Source: a virus. From it: 55,442 nt of DNA. The stretch is from IMG/VR virus record IMGVR_UViG_3300009159_000086, positions 1-55,442 of that record. The stretch is one strand, 5' to 3'. Position 1 is the first letter of the stretch; each line of letters begins with the position of its first letter. Under the pieces are notes generated by a model. It was not told where the DNA came from. It saw only the letters and a program-made list of their open reading frames with translations, and did no database searches. This document shows positions 1 to 8,293 of the stretch, piece by piece. The translations under genes were made by a program, and so were the position numbers.

Positions 1-1
1 C

Positions 2-352
2 AGCACCAATCTTGCTGTTTCTGGTAATACTCGTATTACTGGTTCTGCAATCATTGATGGTGACTTGACGGTTGAAGGTGCAGTTACTTATATCTCATCA
101 TCGACACTAAACGTCGATGACTCTATGATTAAGTTGGCTGCTAATAACTCTACAGACGCAGTCGACACTGGTTTCTACGGTATGTACACATCAAGTGGTA
201 CTAAGTACTCTGGTTTCTTCAGAGATGCTACAGATGGTATCTACAAGTTATATACAGGACTAACGGTAGAACCAACATCTACTGTTAATGTTTCTGGTTC
301 TGGATATACGCTTGCTACAATCGAAGCAGTAATCGACGGCGGAACTTACTAA
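2..352 (+). CDS. Tail fibre/structural protein, C-terminal part (5' truncated by window)
   Basis: The reading frame is open from base 2, with no start before residue 22, so the gene begins outside the window and only about 116 C-terminal residues are seen. The sequence is rich in Ser, Thr, Gly, Asn and Val and has no Cys. It contains a segment (DGDLTVEGAV) typical of beta-rich phage fibre proteins with repeated 'collapse' modules, and it ends in DGGTY. It is followed by a hairpin and a run of further fibre-like genes. The exact structural role is inferred from composition and neighbours. It could also be a baseplate-associated or neck-fibre protein. Confidence 0.6.
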   Translation, partial: STNLAVSGNTRITGSAIIDGDLTVEGAVTYISSSTLNVDDSMIKLAANNSTDAVDTGFYGMYTSSGTKYSGFFRDATDGIYKLYTGLTVEPTSTVNVSGSGYTLATIEAVIDGGTY

Positions 353-359
353 CTAAATA
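352..359 (+). promoter_or_regulatory. Probable late promoter box (ACTAAATA)
   Basis: This is a T4-type late -10 box variant directly after the stop codon at 350-352 and about 60 nt upstream of the GTG start at 418. Similar CTAAATA/TATAAATA boxes recur in front of other late genes in the window. Confidence 0.4.
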
Positions 360-371
360 TAATCACTCAGG

Positions 372-395
372 CCAAGGGACAAGTGTTTCCCTTGG
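372..395 (+). other. Intergenic hairpin
   Basis: Perfect 8-bp arms (CCAAGGGA / TCCCTTGG) flank an 8-nt loop. No T-run follows directly, so it may be a weak terminator, a processing site or an mRNA-stabilising structure in the 5' leader of the next fibre gene. Confidence 0.45.
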
Positions 396-417
396 ACTTC
401 CTCTCTAGGAGTTGGGT

Positions 418-879
418 GTGGCTTCCACAATTAAAATAAAACGCAGTAGCGTTGCTGGCAAATTGCCGACAACTTCTGATATTGCTACTGGCGAACTTGC
501 AGTCAATACTAAAGACAAAAGAATATATTCGTCAAATGGCAGTGCTGTTTTCGGATTCACGAACGAATATCTTCAAGTAGCAAATGCGTCAGCTACTTAT
601 CTTACAAAAAACAATCCAATAATAACTGGAACATTAACAGCCAATGGTTCTATTGGCTCTAATGGTTATTATCTTCGATCAACTGGTTCTGGTATTCAGT
701 GGGCTCCTGCCCCAAGTGGTGGAGGTGGCATTTCAGTTACAACTAAAGCTCTTGATCAACTACTAGGAACTGATACTGTTGTTATCGGTGTTTCTGGAGA
801 AGGTGGTGGAGGCGGTGGGTCGGCAACAATATCCAGCGGTGATTTGTTCATAGGTTCAATGCTATTAGGCGGAATGTAA
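418..879 (+). CDS. Tail fibre/structural protein with Mtd-like N-terminus
   Basis: A protein of about 153 aa. The first 45 residues (STIKIKRS..., GELAVNT..., IYSSNGS) match the common phage fibre N-terminal module resembling the major tropism determinant N-domain, which usually mediates attachment to the tail. A motif NGYYLRSTGSGIQWAP near residue 80 recurs in the protein at 2127. A glycine run (about residues 126-132) precedes a hydrophobic C-terminus. The AGGAG at 407-411 abuts an in-frame TTG at 412 but sits 6 nt before GTG 418, so GTG 418 is preferred. Late structural gene; no receptor specificity can be read. Confidence 0.7.
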   Translation: MASTIKIKRSSVAGKLPTTSDIATGELAVNTKDKRIYSSNGSAVFGFTNEYLQVANASATYLTKNNPIITGTLTANGSIGSNGYYLRSTGSGIQWAPAPSGGGGISVTTKALDQLLGTDTVVIGVSGEGGGGGGSATISSGDLFIGSMLLGGM

Positions 880-888
880 GAGGAAAAA

Positions 889-1218
889 ATGGCAACAACA
901 TACAAAGTATTAGGTAATGTTAATCCGTCCGCAATAACAGCTACGACGTTATACACAGTACCGTATGCTACGAACGCTATCGTTTCAACTATTAATGTTT
1001 GTAATATGAGTACTTTCATCGCTTCATTTAGAATAGCTATTAGACCGGCCGGTGCTTCATTAGCAGCAAATCAATACATAGCGTACGATACAGCAATTCC
1101 AGCTAACGATTCTATAGCACTAACAATGGGTATAACATTAGCTGCTACAGATGTCATAACCGTTTATGCTAGTTCTTCTTCATTAACATTTATGGCATTT
1201 GGTACTGAGATAACATAA
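889..1218 (+). CDS. Small virion structural protein
   Basis: A 109-aa, Ala/Thr/Ile-rich, likely all-beta protein. Elements such as TLYTVP, FRIAIRPAGA, YIAYDTAIPAND and ITLAATDVITVYAS are typical of a small structural protein widespread in tailed phages and found beside tail-fibre genes. It is thought to be a fibre- or capsid-associated beta-sandwich. It has an AGAGGA ribosome-binding site, and its TAA overlaps the ATG of the next gene. The exact virion location is unknown. Confidence 0.6.
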   Translation: MATTYKVLGNVNPSAITATTLYTVPYATNAIVSTINVCNMSTFIASFRIAIRPAGASLAANQYIAYDTAIPANDSIALTMGITLAATDVITVYASSSSLTFMAFGTEIT

Positions 1219-2093
1219 TGTCTCTTAAAACTCTTTCTAAACAAAAGTTTTCTACGAAAATTCGTCAAAGAAACTCTGTAAAACACAAAATTTCAACATC
1301 CAACATAGGAAGTTCTACTGGAACAACTATGTTCATTCCAATTCGATATATAATTGTTGCTGGTGGAGGAGGTGGTGGCGGCGCAGGTGGCCCAAGTACT
1401 CCGAGATCAGGAGGCGGTGGAGGCGGTGGAGGTGTTCTTAGGGACACTAATTTTAATTTTACTCGGAGATTACAATATAATGTGACTGTTGGGGCTGGCG
1501 GTATTGTTCAAGGTTATGGCCTTAAAGGAACTAATGGCGCCAACAGTTCGATAATTTGTCAAGAATATCCATCTACAAGTAGTATTTCTTTGATAGCAAT
1601 TGGTGGTGGAGCTGGTGGTGGAGCAAATCAAAATGGCACTGATGGTACTGCTGGAAGTGGCGGCTGTGGTGGCGGTGGCGGTGGTGGCTGGACTGGTAAA
1701 GGTTATGGGACACCTGGGCAAGGCTATGACGGATCCGATGGAGCCCTTGCATTTAACGGTACTGGTGGCGGCGGAGGTGGTGCTGGTGGTCCTGGATTTA
1801 ACCAATATGGAAGTGGTGCTGGTTTAGCCCTTTTTGATGATATAACTGGAACAAGTTATGGCTATAGTAGAGGCGGTAACATTAGCTTTTCACAGCCTCC
1901 TACTAACTACGGTCAGGGCGGTAACAGCGCGACAGCTACTGACGGATCTTTTGGTGGGTTTCAAGGTGTTGTGATTATAAGATATACAAATGCTTATCCA
2001 TTTGCTACTGTAACTGGAGCTGTTACGCAAACATATGTCGATAGTGATATACTCTATATTTTTACTGGTGCTGGGACTATAACATTCAATTAA
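1218..2093 (+). CDS. Glycine-rich tail fibre tip/adhesin candidate
   Basis: A 291-aa protein with a basic N-terminus (about 40 residues) followed by a domain with many Gly runs (about residues 50-75, 120-160 and 175-200) separated by short variable segments. It then has GVVIIRY, an element common at the end of glycine-rich phage fibre domains. Gly-rich segments of this type can fold as polyglycine-II sheets, as in the S16-type gp38 adhesin, with receptor-contacting loops between them. It is translationally coupled to the preceding gene (TAATG). Adhesin function is inferred from composition and location. Confidence 0.6.
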   Translation: MSLKTLSKQKFSTKIRQRNSVKHKISTSNIGSSTGTTMFIPIRYIIVAGGGGGGGAGGPSTPRSGGGGGGGGVLRDTNFNFTRRLQYNVTVGAGGIVQGYGLKGTNGANSSIICQEYPSTSSISLIAIGGGAGGGANQNGTDGTAGSGGCGGGGGGGWTGKGYGTPGQGYDGSDGALAFNGTGGGGGGAGGPGFNQYGSGAGLALFDDITGTSYGYSRGGNISFSQPPTNYGQGGNSATATDGSFGGFQGVVIIRYTNAYPFATVTGAVTQTYVDSDILYIFTGAGTITFN

Positions 2094-2101
2094 TTATCAA
2101 A

Positions 2102-2109
2102 AATAAATA
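2102..2109 (+). promoter_or_regulatory. Probable late promoter box (AATAAATA)
   Basis: A T4-like late -10 variant (NATAAATA) in the 33-nt gap before the fibre gene whose ATG is at 2127. Confidence 0.4.
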
Positions 2110-2126
2110 CGCAAAAGGGTTCATTG

Positions 2127-2672
2127 ATGCCTATTATTGCTAACACGACTCAATCTAACACTTTCAGTGCAGTTCGCGCACAGCTGAATTCTGTCACAAA
2201 AAGAATGAATCAATTTGCAGTCAATGAATCTTCATTGTATGCTAATACCATCATAGCTAACACATCGCTAAGAATATCTGGAACATTGTTAGCAAACAAC
2301 AACGCAGGTATTAACGGATATTATTTACGTTCAAATGGGTCTGGTGTTCATTGGGCTCCCGTAGTAGGATTTTCTAAAACTTTTAATCTAACAGGAAATT
2401 TCGCGTCTCCTGTTACAGGCACGGCTAGATTCGTTCCTGTTTCGAACACTACAATAACGAAAGTTAGATTAACAAATAGTGTTGCGGTTATAGATAACGA
2501 CTTAACAATTACAATATATAAAAATAATAGTTTACTCCGAACATTCGTTTTACCAGTAGGTAATTTTACTCGTTTATTTTCTAACACATTTACAGTAGCA
2601 ACAACAGATTATCTAACTGTTAATGTAACAACTGGTTCAGGTTCTGATTTCTCAATGACTATTTCAAGCTAA
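2127..2672 (+). CDS. Tail fibre/structural protein sharing a module with the gene at 418
   Basis: A 181-aa protein. Near residue 68 it has GINGYYLRSNGSGVHWAP, nearly the same as the module in the 418-879 protein. This is a recurring phage-fibre motif, here duplicated within one cluster. The rest is a Thr/Asn/Val-rich beta segment. A TTG lies directly before the ATG, but AAAAGGG (2113-2119) is placed correctly for ATG 2127. Late structural role inferred. Confidence 0.6.
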   Translation: MPIIANTTQSNTFSAVRAQLNSVTKRMNQFAVNESSLYANTIIANTSLRISGTLLANNNAGINGYYLRSNGSGVHWAPVVGFSKTFNLTGNFASPVTGTARFVPVSNTTITKVRLTNSVAVIDNDLTITIYKNNSLLRTFVLPVGNFTRLFSNTFTVATTDYLTVNVTTGSGSDFSMTISS

Positions 2673-2675
2673 ATA
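2668..2675 (+). promoter_or_regulatory. Probable late promoter box overlapping a stop codon (GCTAAATA)
   Basis: The CTAAATA box contains the TAA stop (2670-2672) of the upstream fibre gene and lies 41 nt before the ATG at 2717. Confidence 0.4.
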
Positions 2676-2716
2676 GTCGCACGAATTCTAATATTTCTTA
2701 AAAGAAGGGTTTTAAA

Positions 2717-4900
2717 ATGACAGTTACTAATACGTCATATACCACGAATAGTTATAAAGTGACTGTCGTAAACGAGGTCACTTTCACTAATATCATTGCT
2801 GGTATCAACACAGCAATTCTTGCTTGTGCTTCAGGCGCATGGGCTACTGGTGGAACTTATTACGATTTTGTTGATAGAACTACCTATTCGCCTATTCAGA
2901 CATACGTTTATCGCGCTATCAACGCAGACACATCAACATACAAATATTTCATTATCCGCTACGACACGATCAACTGTCGTTTCTTCACTTCTACCTGCGA
3001 ATCATGGAATACTACAACCAACGTAGCGACAAACGAATCTTGGTCTGGTGGTGGTGCTTTCCCACAATACTACGATCTTAAAGACTGTTTCATCTTCGTT
3101 TCTGCTACTGCTCGTCATATTTGCATTTGGCCATTCATCAAGAACGAGCCAGGTATGTGGTCTTCAGTTATGGAATTCGAGCGTGTAGCGTATGAAGATA
3201 CTGCTGGTGCTGGTTTCCCTTGCTGGGCATGGACCAACTCTGTTATGATTGGTACTGCTTGGGGCAGAGAACTTAATACCACTGCGAGCGCTACTATGTT
3301 TGCGTTCCCAAGAACTGGTGACGGTGCGACTGGTGCTGCTGCTGCAAAGCTTTATGCTCCTGTTACAAACCGCGGTATGTTCCCACCAAACTATCCGAAC
3401 TATCTAAGCAACTCGCTCGTAGTAACTGCTGATCCTAACCTTCTTCACCTTGCTTCTTTCTACAACATCACTTATGGTTGGGACGGTGCAAAGACCATCG
3501 TTTCTCCAATTTCTGCTGATGCTATTTCCAAATCAATGCCTGTTGGTCGCGCTTACAATTTCAGCGTAACTAAACCAATCGGTTCTTTCCTCGATACAAC
3601 GCTTATCAACATTGACTCGACTGGTGGTTGGGCAGATAGTGCTGGTGCATCAACGGAATGTGTTCTTCTACCTATGAACGGTGGATGTGAAGCTGATGCG
3701 GCATATGCTGCTGGTAAGATGGCTATCACAACTAACACTATCACAACAGCCAACTATCCAGCAAAAGGTATTGCTATCGGTGATGTTGTATGGTTCGCTG
3801 AAACTGGTGGCGTTAGAACTTGGTCAATGAATACTGGTGCTGGTGCTGGTGCTACAACGCTTTATGGTTCTGCTGGTACCGTGGTTGTTGCTGGTCTTAC
3901 TGCCGTTACAGATATCATCTTCGACGGCGAGCGTACTCTTTACGCAGCAACATCAACTGGTATCCATAAGATCGACACAGAAACTCCTTCAACAGCCACT
4001 TCAATCACGATTGGTACTGGTGGTATCGCTTATCTTTCAATGGATGCTAAGTTCATTTATGCAACAGAAAGAACTGCGGCTACTGGTTGTAGGGTGTTTA
4101 TGATTGATCGTGCTGCGTTCTCATCTGGTGCAGCCGCAACATATACTATTGCAACCACATTACCTGTTGTCGCGACAGGATTTGGTGTTCCGGTTCCTGA
4201 CTATAACGGCGTGTGTTATGTTGCTACACAAGCTGCTACAACTGGTATCACTCAGACTATGCGTATCGCGAGCTTTACAGCGGCAACTGGTGCTCAGCTA
4301 TTCAACGTGGTAAATCCACTTAGAACTGCTGCTGGTACTGATATGTCAACATCACCAACATCGTTCTACTATGACTATTTGGGTTCGAGAATTTATCTAT
4401 TCGTAGCTAACGTAGGTGCTACGGCTGCTGCAATTTACGAACTGAACACATCACTTGTTGCTACTACAACAATTACTTCAGTTACTTCGTCGGCGACTGT
4501 TGGTTCTACGTTGTCTCATATGACTACTGCTTCGGCTACGATGGATTATCGCGGTGACTTGAATATCGTTCCTATCAGAGGTATATTCTACGTCAGCGCG
4601 AAAAAAGTTGCACAACCTTTTGCTTCTCCTGGTGGTTTCGTAACAAGAGTGCAGTTCAACTCACCGCAGACTGCAACAGCTGGTCAGCCAGCAACTGGAA
4701 CTTCGTTCGCTACAGCTACGACTGGTATCGGTACTAACCCACAGGCTGCTGGTTCTGTTGTTACGACAAACGGTTCGCGTATCATTGCTTCAATGACAAC
4801 TACGGCAGCATCTTCTAATCAGTTGCATTATATCAACGGCGTTTATAACGTAACAACAGTTGCTGGTGCTGCTGCTGGACGTCTATTGATGAGAGGCTAA
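2717..4900 (+). CDS. Large virion structural protein (putative tail fibre/propeller)
   Basis: A 727-aa protein. The N-terminal half has clustered aromatic and Cys residues (about residues 30-180). The C-terminal half consists of repeated Ala/Thr/Gly-rich beta segments (GTGGIAYLSMDAKFIYATE, VPVPDYNGVCYVATQ, TSFYYDYLGSRIYLF) that look like blades of a beta-propeller. No catalytic motif is recognised. It lies inside the fibre cluster and its TAA overlaps the next ATG (TAATG), so it is probably co-translated. The N-terminal type occurs in environmental T4-like phages as a structural protein; its position in the virion is not known. Codon use is GC-richer than in the flanking fibre genes. Confidence 0.55.
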   Translation: MTVTNTSYTTNSYKVTVVNEVTFTNIIAGINTAILACASGAWATGGTYYDFVDRTTYSPIQTYVYRAINADTSTYKYFIIRYDTINCRFFTSTCESWNTTTNVATNESWSGGGAFPQYYDLKDCFIFVSATARHICIWPFIKNEPGMWSSVMEFERVAYEDTAGAGFPCWAWTNSVMIGTAWGRELNTTASATMFAFPRTGDGATGAAAAKLYAPVTNRGMFPPNYPNYLSNSLVVTADPNLLHLASFYNITYGWDGAKTIVSPISADAISKSMPVGRAYNFSVTKPIGSFLDTTLINIDSTGGWADSAGASTECVLLPMNGGCEADAAYAAGKMAITTNTITTANYPAKGIAIGDVVWFAETGGVRTWSMNTGAGAGATTLYGSAGTVVVAGLTAVTDIIFDGERTLYAATSTGIHKIDTETPSTATSITIGTGGIAYLSMDAKFIYATERTAATGCRVFMIDRAAFSSGAAATYTIATTLPVVATGFGVPVPDYNGVCYVATQAATTGITQTMRIASFTAATGAQLFNVVNPLRTAAGTDMSTSPTSFYYDYLGSRIYLFVANVGATAAAIYELNTSLVATTTITSVTSSATVGSTLSHMTTASATMDYRGDLNIVPIRGIFYVSAKKVAQPFASPGGFVTRVQFNSPQTATAGQPATGTSFATATTGIGTNPQAAGSVVTTNGSRIIASMTTTAASSNQLHYINGVYNVTTVAGAAAGRLLMRG

Positions 4901-6153
4901 TGGCACTTATCGCTCAAACATTTGCTCCTTTCAAATCTAAAGCTGGAAGGTATGAAACGGCAGTCACCTATCAAAATTTAAATCAGATAGGTGCGCCTGC
5001 CGTTAAGCGTGTTGTAGCAGATAACAATAGCAGAATTATTCCAATCTATAATCGCAAATTAGATGTTGAACCATGGGAACCATATTTCTATTCTACTCAG
5101 TTAGGGCTTGTTGTTCGTAAAATCACGTTAACTGATCCTAGCTTACGAATTATTCCAATCTATAATCGTAAATTAGATATTGAACCTTGGGAACCATATT
5201 TCTATTCTACTAAAATTGGTTTAGATACTCGTAAAATTACTATAACTGATCCAAGTTTGAGAATGGTTCCATTTAAAAACGTTCGTTTTGACAATAACAA
5301 CGAACCCTACGCAAATATCAATAAAATAGGTGCTCCACCAGTTAAACGTGTTGTAGCAGATAATAACAGCAGGATAATTTCTCACAGAAATATTAAATTT
5401 GACAATAACAACGAACCCTACGCAAATATCAATAAAATAGGTGCTCCACCAGTTAAACGTGTTGTAGCAGATAATAACAGCAGAATACTCCCACTCAAAA
5501 GAATAGAATTTGACGTAATTTCTTATATATCTTATAACTGGTATTACGATCTTGTTCGAACAGGCATTGGCACAAAACCAAGTTCTGCTGGAACAACAGG
5601 AATCGACGGAACTTCTCAACGAGCAACAAAACACAAAAACATACCATATCACGTCATATCGTATATGTCATATAACTATTGGAATGACATCAATAAAACC
5701 GGACTTTCTGTTATTGGTCCTAACAATGCTTCTTATATAAAAAATGTGACTGGTGTTGGAGGTTCTGCAGTTGATGGGACTACCCAAGCACCTGTTAATG
5801 TAAGCGATTCTACGAATTTTTCTATTTCAGATAGTCCATATCCGGATATAGTTAAAGAAGGTATAACACTATACAAAATCACGATTGATGGAAATCAAAG
5901 CAGTGTAACTTATAGTAATATTCGTTACGATCAGTCTATCAACTACATTTATAATGATCCACCATATAGAATAGGTTTACCAACAACATTCGGAACTATT
6001 GTCGCTAACGACTCTAGATCAATCCCAATAACAGTTTCTAAATTTCACAATCAACCTCTTGAAGGCCCATACTATGTCATGACTAGAGTTGGTCTTCAAA
6101 TGGGTAACATCACTGGTATCAGTATAGCAACTAACTATCAATTTTGGAGCTAA
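4900..6153 (+). CDS. Repeat-containing tail fibre protein
   Basis: A 417-aa Asn/Tyr/Ile-rich protein built from about 37-38-residue repeats. Two near-identical copies contain IIPIYNRKLD-EPWEPYFYST; two contain FDNNNEPYANINKIGAPPVKRVVADNNSRI and are identical in DNA over 86 bp. The GAP-VKRVVADNNSR element also occurs near residue 30. The second half diverges but keeps the rhythm (ITIDGN..., SRSIPITVSKFHNQ). This suggests an elongated fibre shaft grown by tandem duplication. It is translationally coupled to the large upstream structural gene. Fibre function is inferred from repeats and location. Confidence 0.55.
   Translation: MALIAQTFAPFKSKAGRYETAVTYQNLNQIGAPAVKRVVADNNSRIIPIYNRKLDVEPWEPYFYSTQLGLVVRKITLTDPSLRIIPIYNRKLDIEPWEPYFYSTKIGLDTRKITITDPSLRMVPFKNVRFDNNNEPYANINKIGAPPVKRVVADNNSRIISHRNIKFDNNNEPYANINKIGAPPVKRVVADNNSRILPLKRIEFDVISYISYNWYYDLVRTGIGTKPSSAGTTGIDGTSQRATKHKNIPYHVISYMSYNYWNDINKTGLSVIGPNNASYIKNVTGVGGSAVDGTTQAPVNVSDSTNFSISDSPYPDIVKEGITLYKITIDGNQSSVTYSNIRYDQSINYIYNDPPYRIGLPTTFGTIVANDSRSIPITVSKFHNQPLEGPYYVMTRVGLQMGNITGISIATNYQFWS
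5033..5211 (+). repeat. Degenerate tandem repeat in fibre gene (period 114 bp)
   Basis: Copies at 5033-5097 and 5147-5211 differ at 3 of 65 positions. They encode the PIYNRKLD-EPWEPYFYST unit (38 codons). Confidence 0.85.
5287..5483 (+). repeat. Perfect 86-bp direct repeat in fibre gene (period 111 bp)
   Basis: Bases 5287-5372 and 5398-5483 are identical over 86 bp, in frame (37 codons apart). Absence of even synonymous differences implies a recent duplication or ongoing homogenisation. Confidence 0.95.
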
Positions 6154-6157
6154 AACA

Positions 6158-6388
6158 ATGTATGAACTTTTCGATGATCCTTATATCTATGGCCCTTTGA
6201 CAAAAAACGAATATGAAACTATTGCTGTTAATCATAGAATGACAGTAAATGAAAATGGCTATTACATTGGTGTAAGTCGCGAGATTCCTCAATATGAAGA
6301 ACGTCAAATTCACAGACCAGTACACATCACAAACCCTACACCTGAAAACAATACGATCGAAGGCGAGTTTTCAGTCAATCAGGGATAA
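6158..6388 (+). CDS. Hypothetical protein, end of fibre operon
   Basis: A 76-aa acidic, Tyr/Glu/Asn-rich protein not recognised as a known family. It starts 4 nt after the preceding fibre gene and is the last gene before the late promoter of the head cluster. It is probably a small virion-associated or assembly protein, on location only. Confidence 0.55.
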   Translation: MYELFDDPYIYGPLTKNEYETIAVNHRMTVNENGYYIGVSREIPQYEERQIHRPVHITNPTPENNTIEGEFSVNQG

Positions 6389-6400
6389 TCTGCCTTAAAT

Positions 6401-6408
6401 TATAAATA
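6401..6408 (+). promoter_or_regulatory. T4-type late promoter (TATAAATA)
   Basis: An exact T4 late -10 consensus 22 nt upstream of the ATG of the first head-core gene (6431). This box is normally read by RNA polymerase carrying gp55, with gp45 as activator; both are encoded in this window. Confidence 0.75.
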
Positions 6409-6430
6409 GACTATCATATTAGGAATTACT

Positions 6431-6631
6431 ATGGAACAGATTTATAACGCTATTCAAGCTGCTGCCGACCAAAATGCGAGTGGATTTCGCTCCGCTATTG
6501 ACGCAGCAATAGCAACTAAGATTCAAGACGCTCTCGAACTAAAGCGTATCGAGATCGCGTCAGCAATGTTTAACGCTCCTTCAGAAGAGCCTCAAGAAGA
6601 ACAGGAGATTGTTTCGGATGAAGACGTTTAA
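6431..6631 (+). CDS. Small prohead core protein (gp67/68-like)
   Basis: A 66-aa protein with an amphipathic helix (about residues 1-45) followed by an acidic tail (EEPQEEQEIVSDED). The DALELKRIEIASAMF segment is typical of small core proteins encoded immediately upstream of the prohead protease in T4-like phages. In T4, genes 67 and 68 sit at this position. The assignment rests on location, size and this motif; equivalence to gp67 specifically is not shown. Confidence 0.55.
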   Translation: MEQIYNAIQAAADQNASGFRSAIDAAIATKIQDALELKRIEIASAMFNAPSEEPQEEQEIVSDEDV

Positions 6632-7187
6632 GCAGTTACGCGAAGCAATCGACTCAGCGAATAAAACAGCTCCTGATGAACGTAAGGCTCTTAAGCCTCG
6701 CGCGAAAGGCGAGCAAGATTTCTATAATCAGCACACGAAAACAGTAACAGATTATCCTGTATCTGGTGAAGGTGGATCCACTACTGAAGCAGATCACCAG
6801 CCAGTGAATGGTGATCGTGGTCCTATTCAGCAAGGAACTTCTAAGCTTGGTGATAAGTCTGGATTCAAAGGTCAGCAAACACCAAAGAGTATTGCCGACT
6901 CTGCTAGACAGGGTGATCTTAAGCCAGTTCGTTTGTCACCATCAGCTGTTAAGGAATCTGTGTTCAAAGCTATCACAGTTTCAGAATCAGAAGAAGATAG
7001 CATTTTCATTGGTTTCATGAACGGTGATTCAGCTACGATTAACGAAGATACTTATCAGGCGATTCAAGATGTGTTCGAACAACTAAGCCCTGACAATCAA
7101 GAAATTTTCCATACAGCCGTCAACGAAAGCGCAGAATCGTTTGAACGAATCTTAGACTTCGTCGTTGCAACATATGAGGAAGAATAA
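6618..7187 (+). CDS. Putative prohead core/head assembly protein
   Basis: A 189-aa protein. Residues 1-110 are hydrophilic and low in complexity; residues 110-189 are acidic and predicted helical (VSESEEDSIFIGF, DVFEQLSPDNQEIFHTAVNES). AGGAG at 6603-6607 is 10 nt from ATG 6618, whereas the in-frame TTG at 6609 is only 1 nt away, so ATG 6618 is chosen; it overlaps the preceding gene by 14 nt. It lies between the small core gene and the protease, suggesting a role in head-core assembly. No enzyme motif seen. Confidence 0.5.
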   Translation: MKTFKQLREAIDSANKTAPDERKALKPRAKGEQDFYNQHTKTVTDYPVSGEGGSTTEADHQPVNGDRGPIQQGTSKLGDKSGFKGQQTPKSIADSARQGDLKPVRLSPSAVKESVFKAITVSESEEDSIFIGFMNGDSATINEDTYQAIQDVFEQLSPDNQEIFHTAVNESAESFERILDFVVATYEEE

Positions 7188-7190
7188 GAA

Positions 7191-7574
7191 ATGGCTGAAG
7201 GTATTGTAAATAGACACGTTAAGGGTGGTTGGTTTATTGCCAAGTTTCATTCTGGTGGTTACATCAGTTTGAATTCTGCTACTGCAGGAATTGGAGCAAA
7301 CTCAGCAGGAGAAACAGTTCGTTCTATGAATATTGTTTCTGCTGAATGGTCTATTGGTAATAACGCATTTTGGACAGTAAAGCGTGGTGCTAATACTGTT
7401 CTTGTTCTTTCTGATGGTCAGCATGTTTTCGATATGTCAGACTCTCGTCTTATCGACATGGAAGGTGGAAACCCATCAGCCAATATCGTAGTAACAAAAA
7501 CAGGTTCTGGTCCTTCTACTCTTATTCTTAAAGTCCATAAGACCACTGCTATTACAGGAGGCTCGGGATACTAA
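7191..7574 (+). CDS. Conserved head-cluster protein of unknown function
   Basis: A 127-aa Gly/Ser/Val-rich, likely all-beta protein starting MAEGIVNRHVKGGWFIAKF. It has a possible jelly-roll-like pattern (WSIGNNAFWTVKRGANTVLVLSDG). It sits between core genes and gene 21, and its TAA overlaps the ATG of gene 21. It might be a small virion or decoration protein; this is inference from location. Confidence 0.5.
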   Translation: MAEGIVNRHVKGGWFIAKFHSGGYISLNSATAGIGANSAGETVRSMNIVSAEWSIGNNAFWTVKRGANTVLVLSDGQHVFDMSDSRLIDMEGGNPSANIVVTKTGSGPSTLILKVHKTTAITGGSGY

Positions 7575-8230
7575 TGAAACTCATCTGTGAAGTTCATGAA
7601 GAACTAAAAGTCATTACAGAAGCTAATGAAGTAACAGGTGAAAAGAATTTCTTTCTTGAAGGTATCCTGATGCAGGGTAATCTTCAGAATAAGAATGGTA
7701 GAGTATATCCTACAACTATACTTGCGAAAGAAGTTTCTCGTTATAATCGCGATTTCGTAGAACAAAATCGTGCATATGGAGAATTAGGTCATCCAACAGG
7801 ACCTACTATCAACCTAGAACGTGTATCACACATGATTAAAGAACTTCGTCAGGATGGAGATAACTTCATCGGCAAGGTTAAGATCATGGATACTCCGTAC
7901 GGAAATATCGTAAAGAACCTTATGAAAGAAGGAGCCAAGCTCGGCTTCTCTTCAAGAGGCATGGGTAGTCTCGTTAAAAAGAATGGAATCATGGAAGTTC
8001 AAAATGATTTCTATTTGGCTACTGCTGCTGATATCGTTGCCGACCCCTCTGCTCCTCACGCGCTCGCGCACGGGATCATGGAAGGTAAAGAATGGGCTTG
8101 GAATAACGGTATCCTTGTAGAAAAGGATGTCGAAGAAATCAAAGAAGAAATCGAAAAGGCATATGTTAGCGCAGCAGATCGCGAGACTGTTTTACTTAAC
8201 GCCTTTAGTCGTTGGCTAAACAAAATCTAA
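7574..8230 (+). CDS. 21: Prohead core protease (gp21-like)
   Basis: A 218-aa protein of the T4 gp21 serine protease family, which cleaves scaffold and capsid proteins after (I/L)xE during head maturation. The family pattern is clear: NGRVYP near residue 41, GELGHP with the candidate catalytic His73, and LGFSSRG with the candidate nucleophilic Ser126/127. The neighbours are the expected ones, scaffold 22 and capsid 23. A candidate target site is present in the capsid protein (LGE at residues 60-62). Confidence 0.92.
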   Translation: MKLICEVHEELKVITEANEVTGEKNFFLEGILMQGNLQNKNGRVYPTTILAKEVSRYNRDFVEQNRAYGELGHPTGPTINLERVSHMIKELRQDGDNFIGKVKIMDTPYGNIVKNLMKEGAKLGFSSRGMGSLVKKNGIMEVQNDFYLATAADIVADPSAPHALAHGIMEGKEWAWNNGILVEKDVEEIKEEIEKAYVSAADRETVLLNAFSRWLNKI

Positions 8231-8243
8231 ATAATGTCGTTTT

Positions 8244-8251
8244 TATAAATA
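8244..8251 (+). promoter_or_regulatory. T4-type late promoter (TATAAATA)
   Basis: An exact late consensus 42 nt upstream of the scaffold gene (8294). A second box, CTAAATA at 8227-8233, overlaps the stop codon of the protease gene. Confidence 0.75.
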
Positions 8252-8293
8252 AACTAGAAGTATCTTCTACAAACCCTGAGGGAGAATAATAAT

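Noticed and set aside
5287-5483. Repeats resembling a two-unit CRISPR
   Set aside because: The repeats are 86 bp, in frame, and encode a continuous fibre protein; spacers are not unique foreign sequence and no cas genes are present.
5513-5545. TTGACG with TATAAC at 17 bp in the fibre gene
   Set aside because: The region is very AT-rich and in a late gene with no early gene downstream; probably coincidental.
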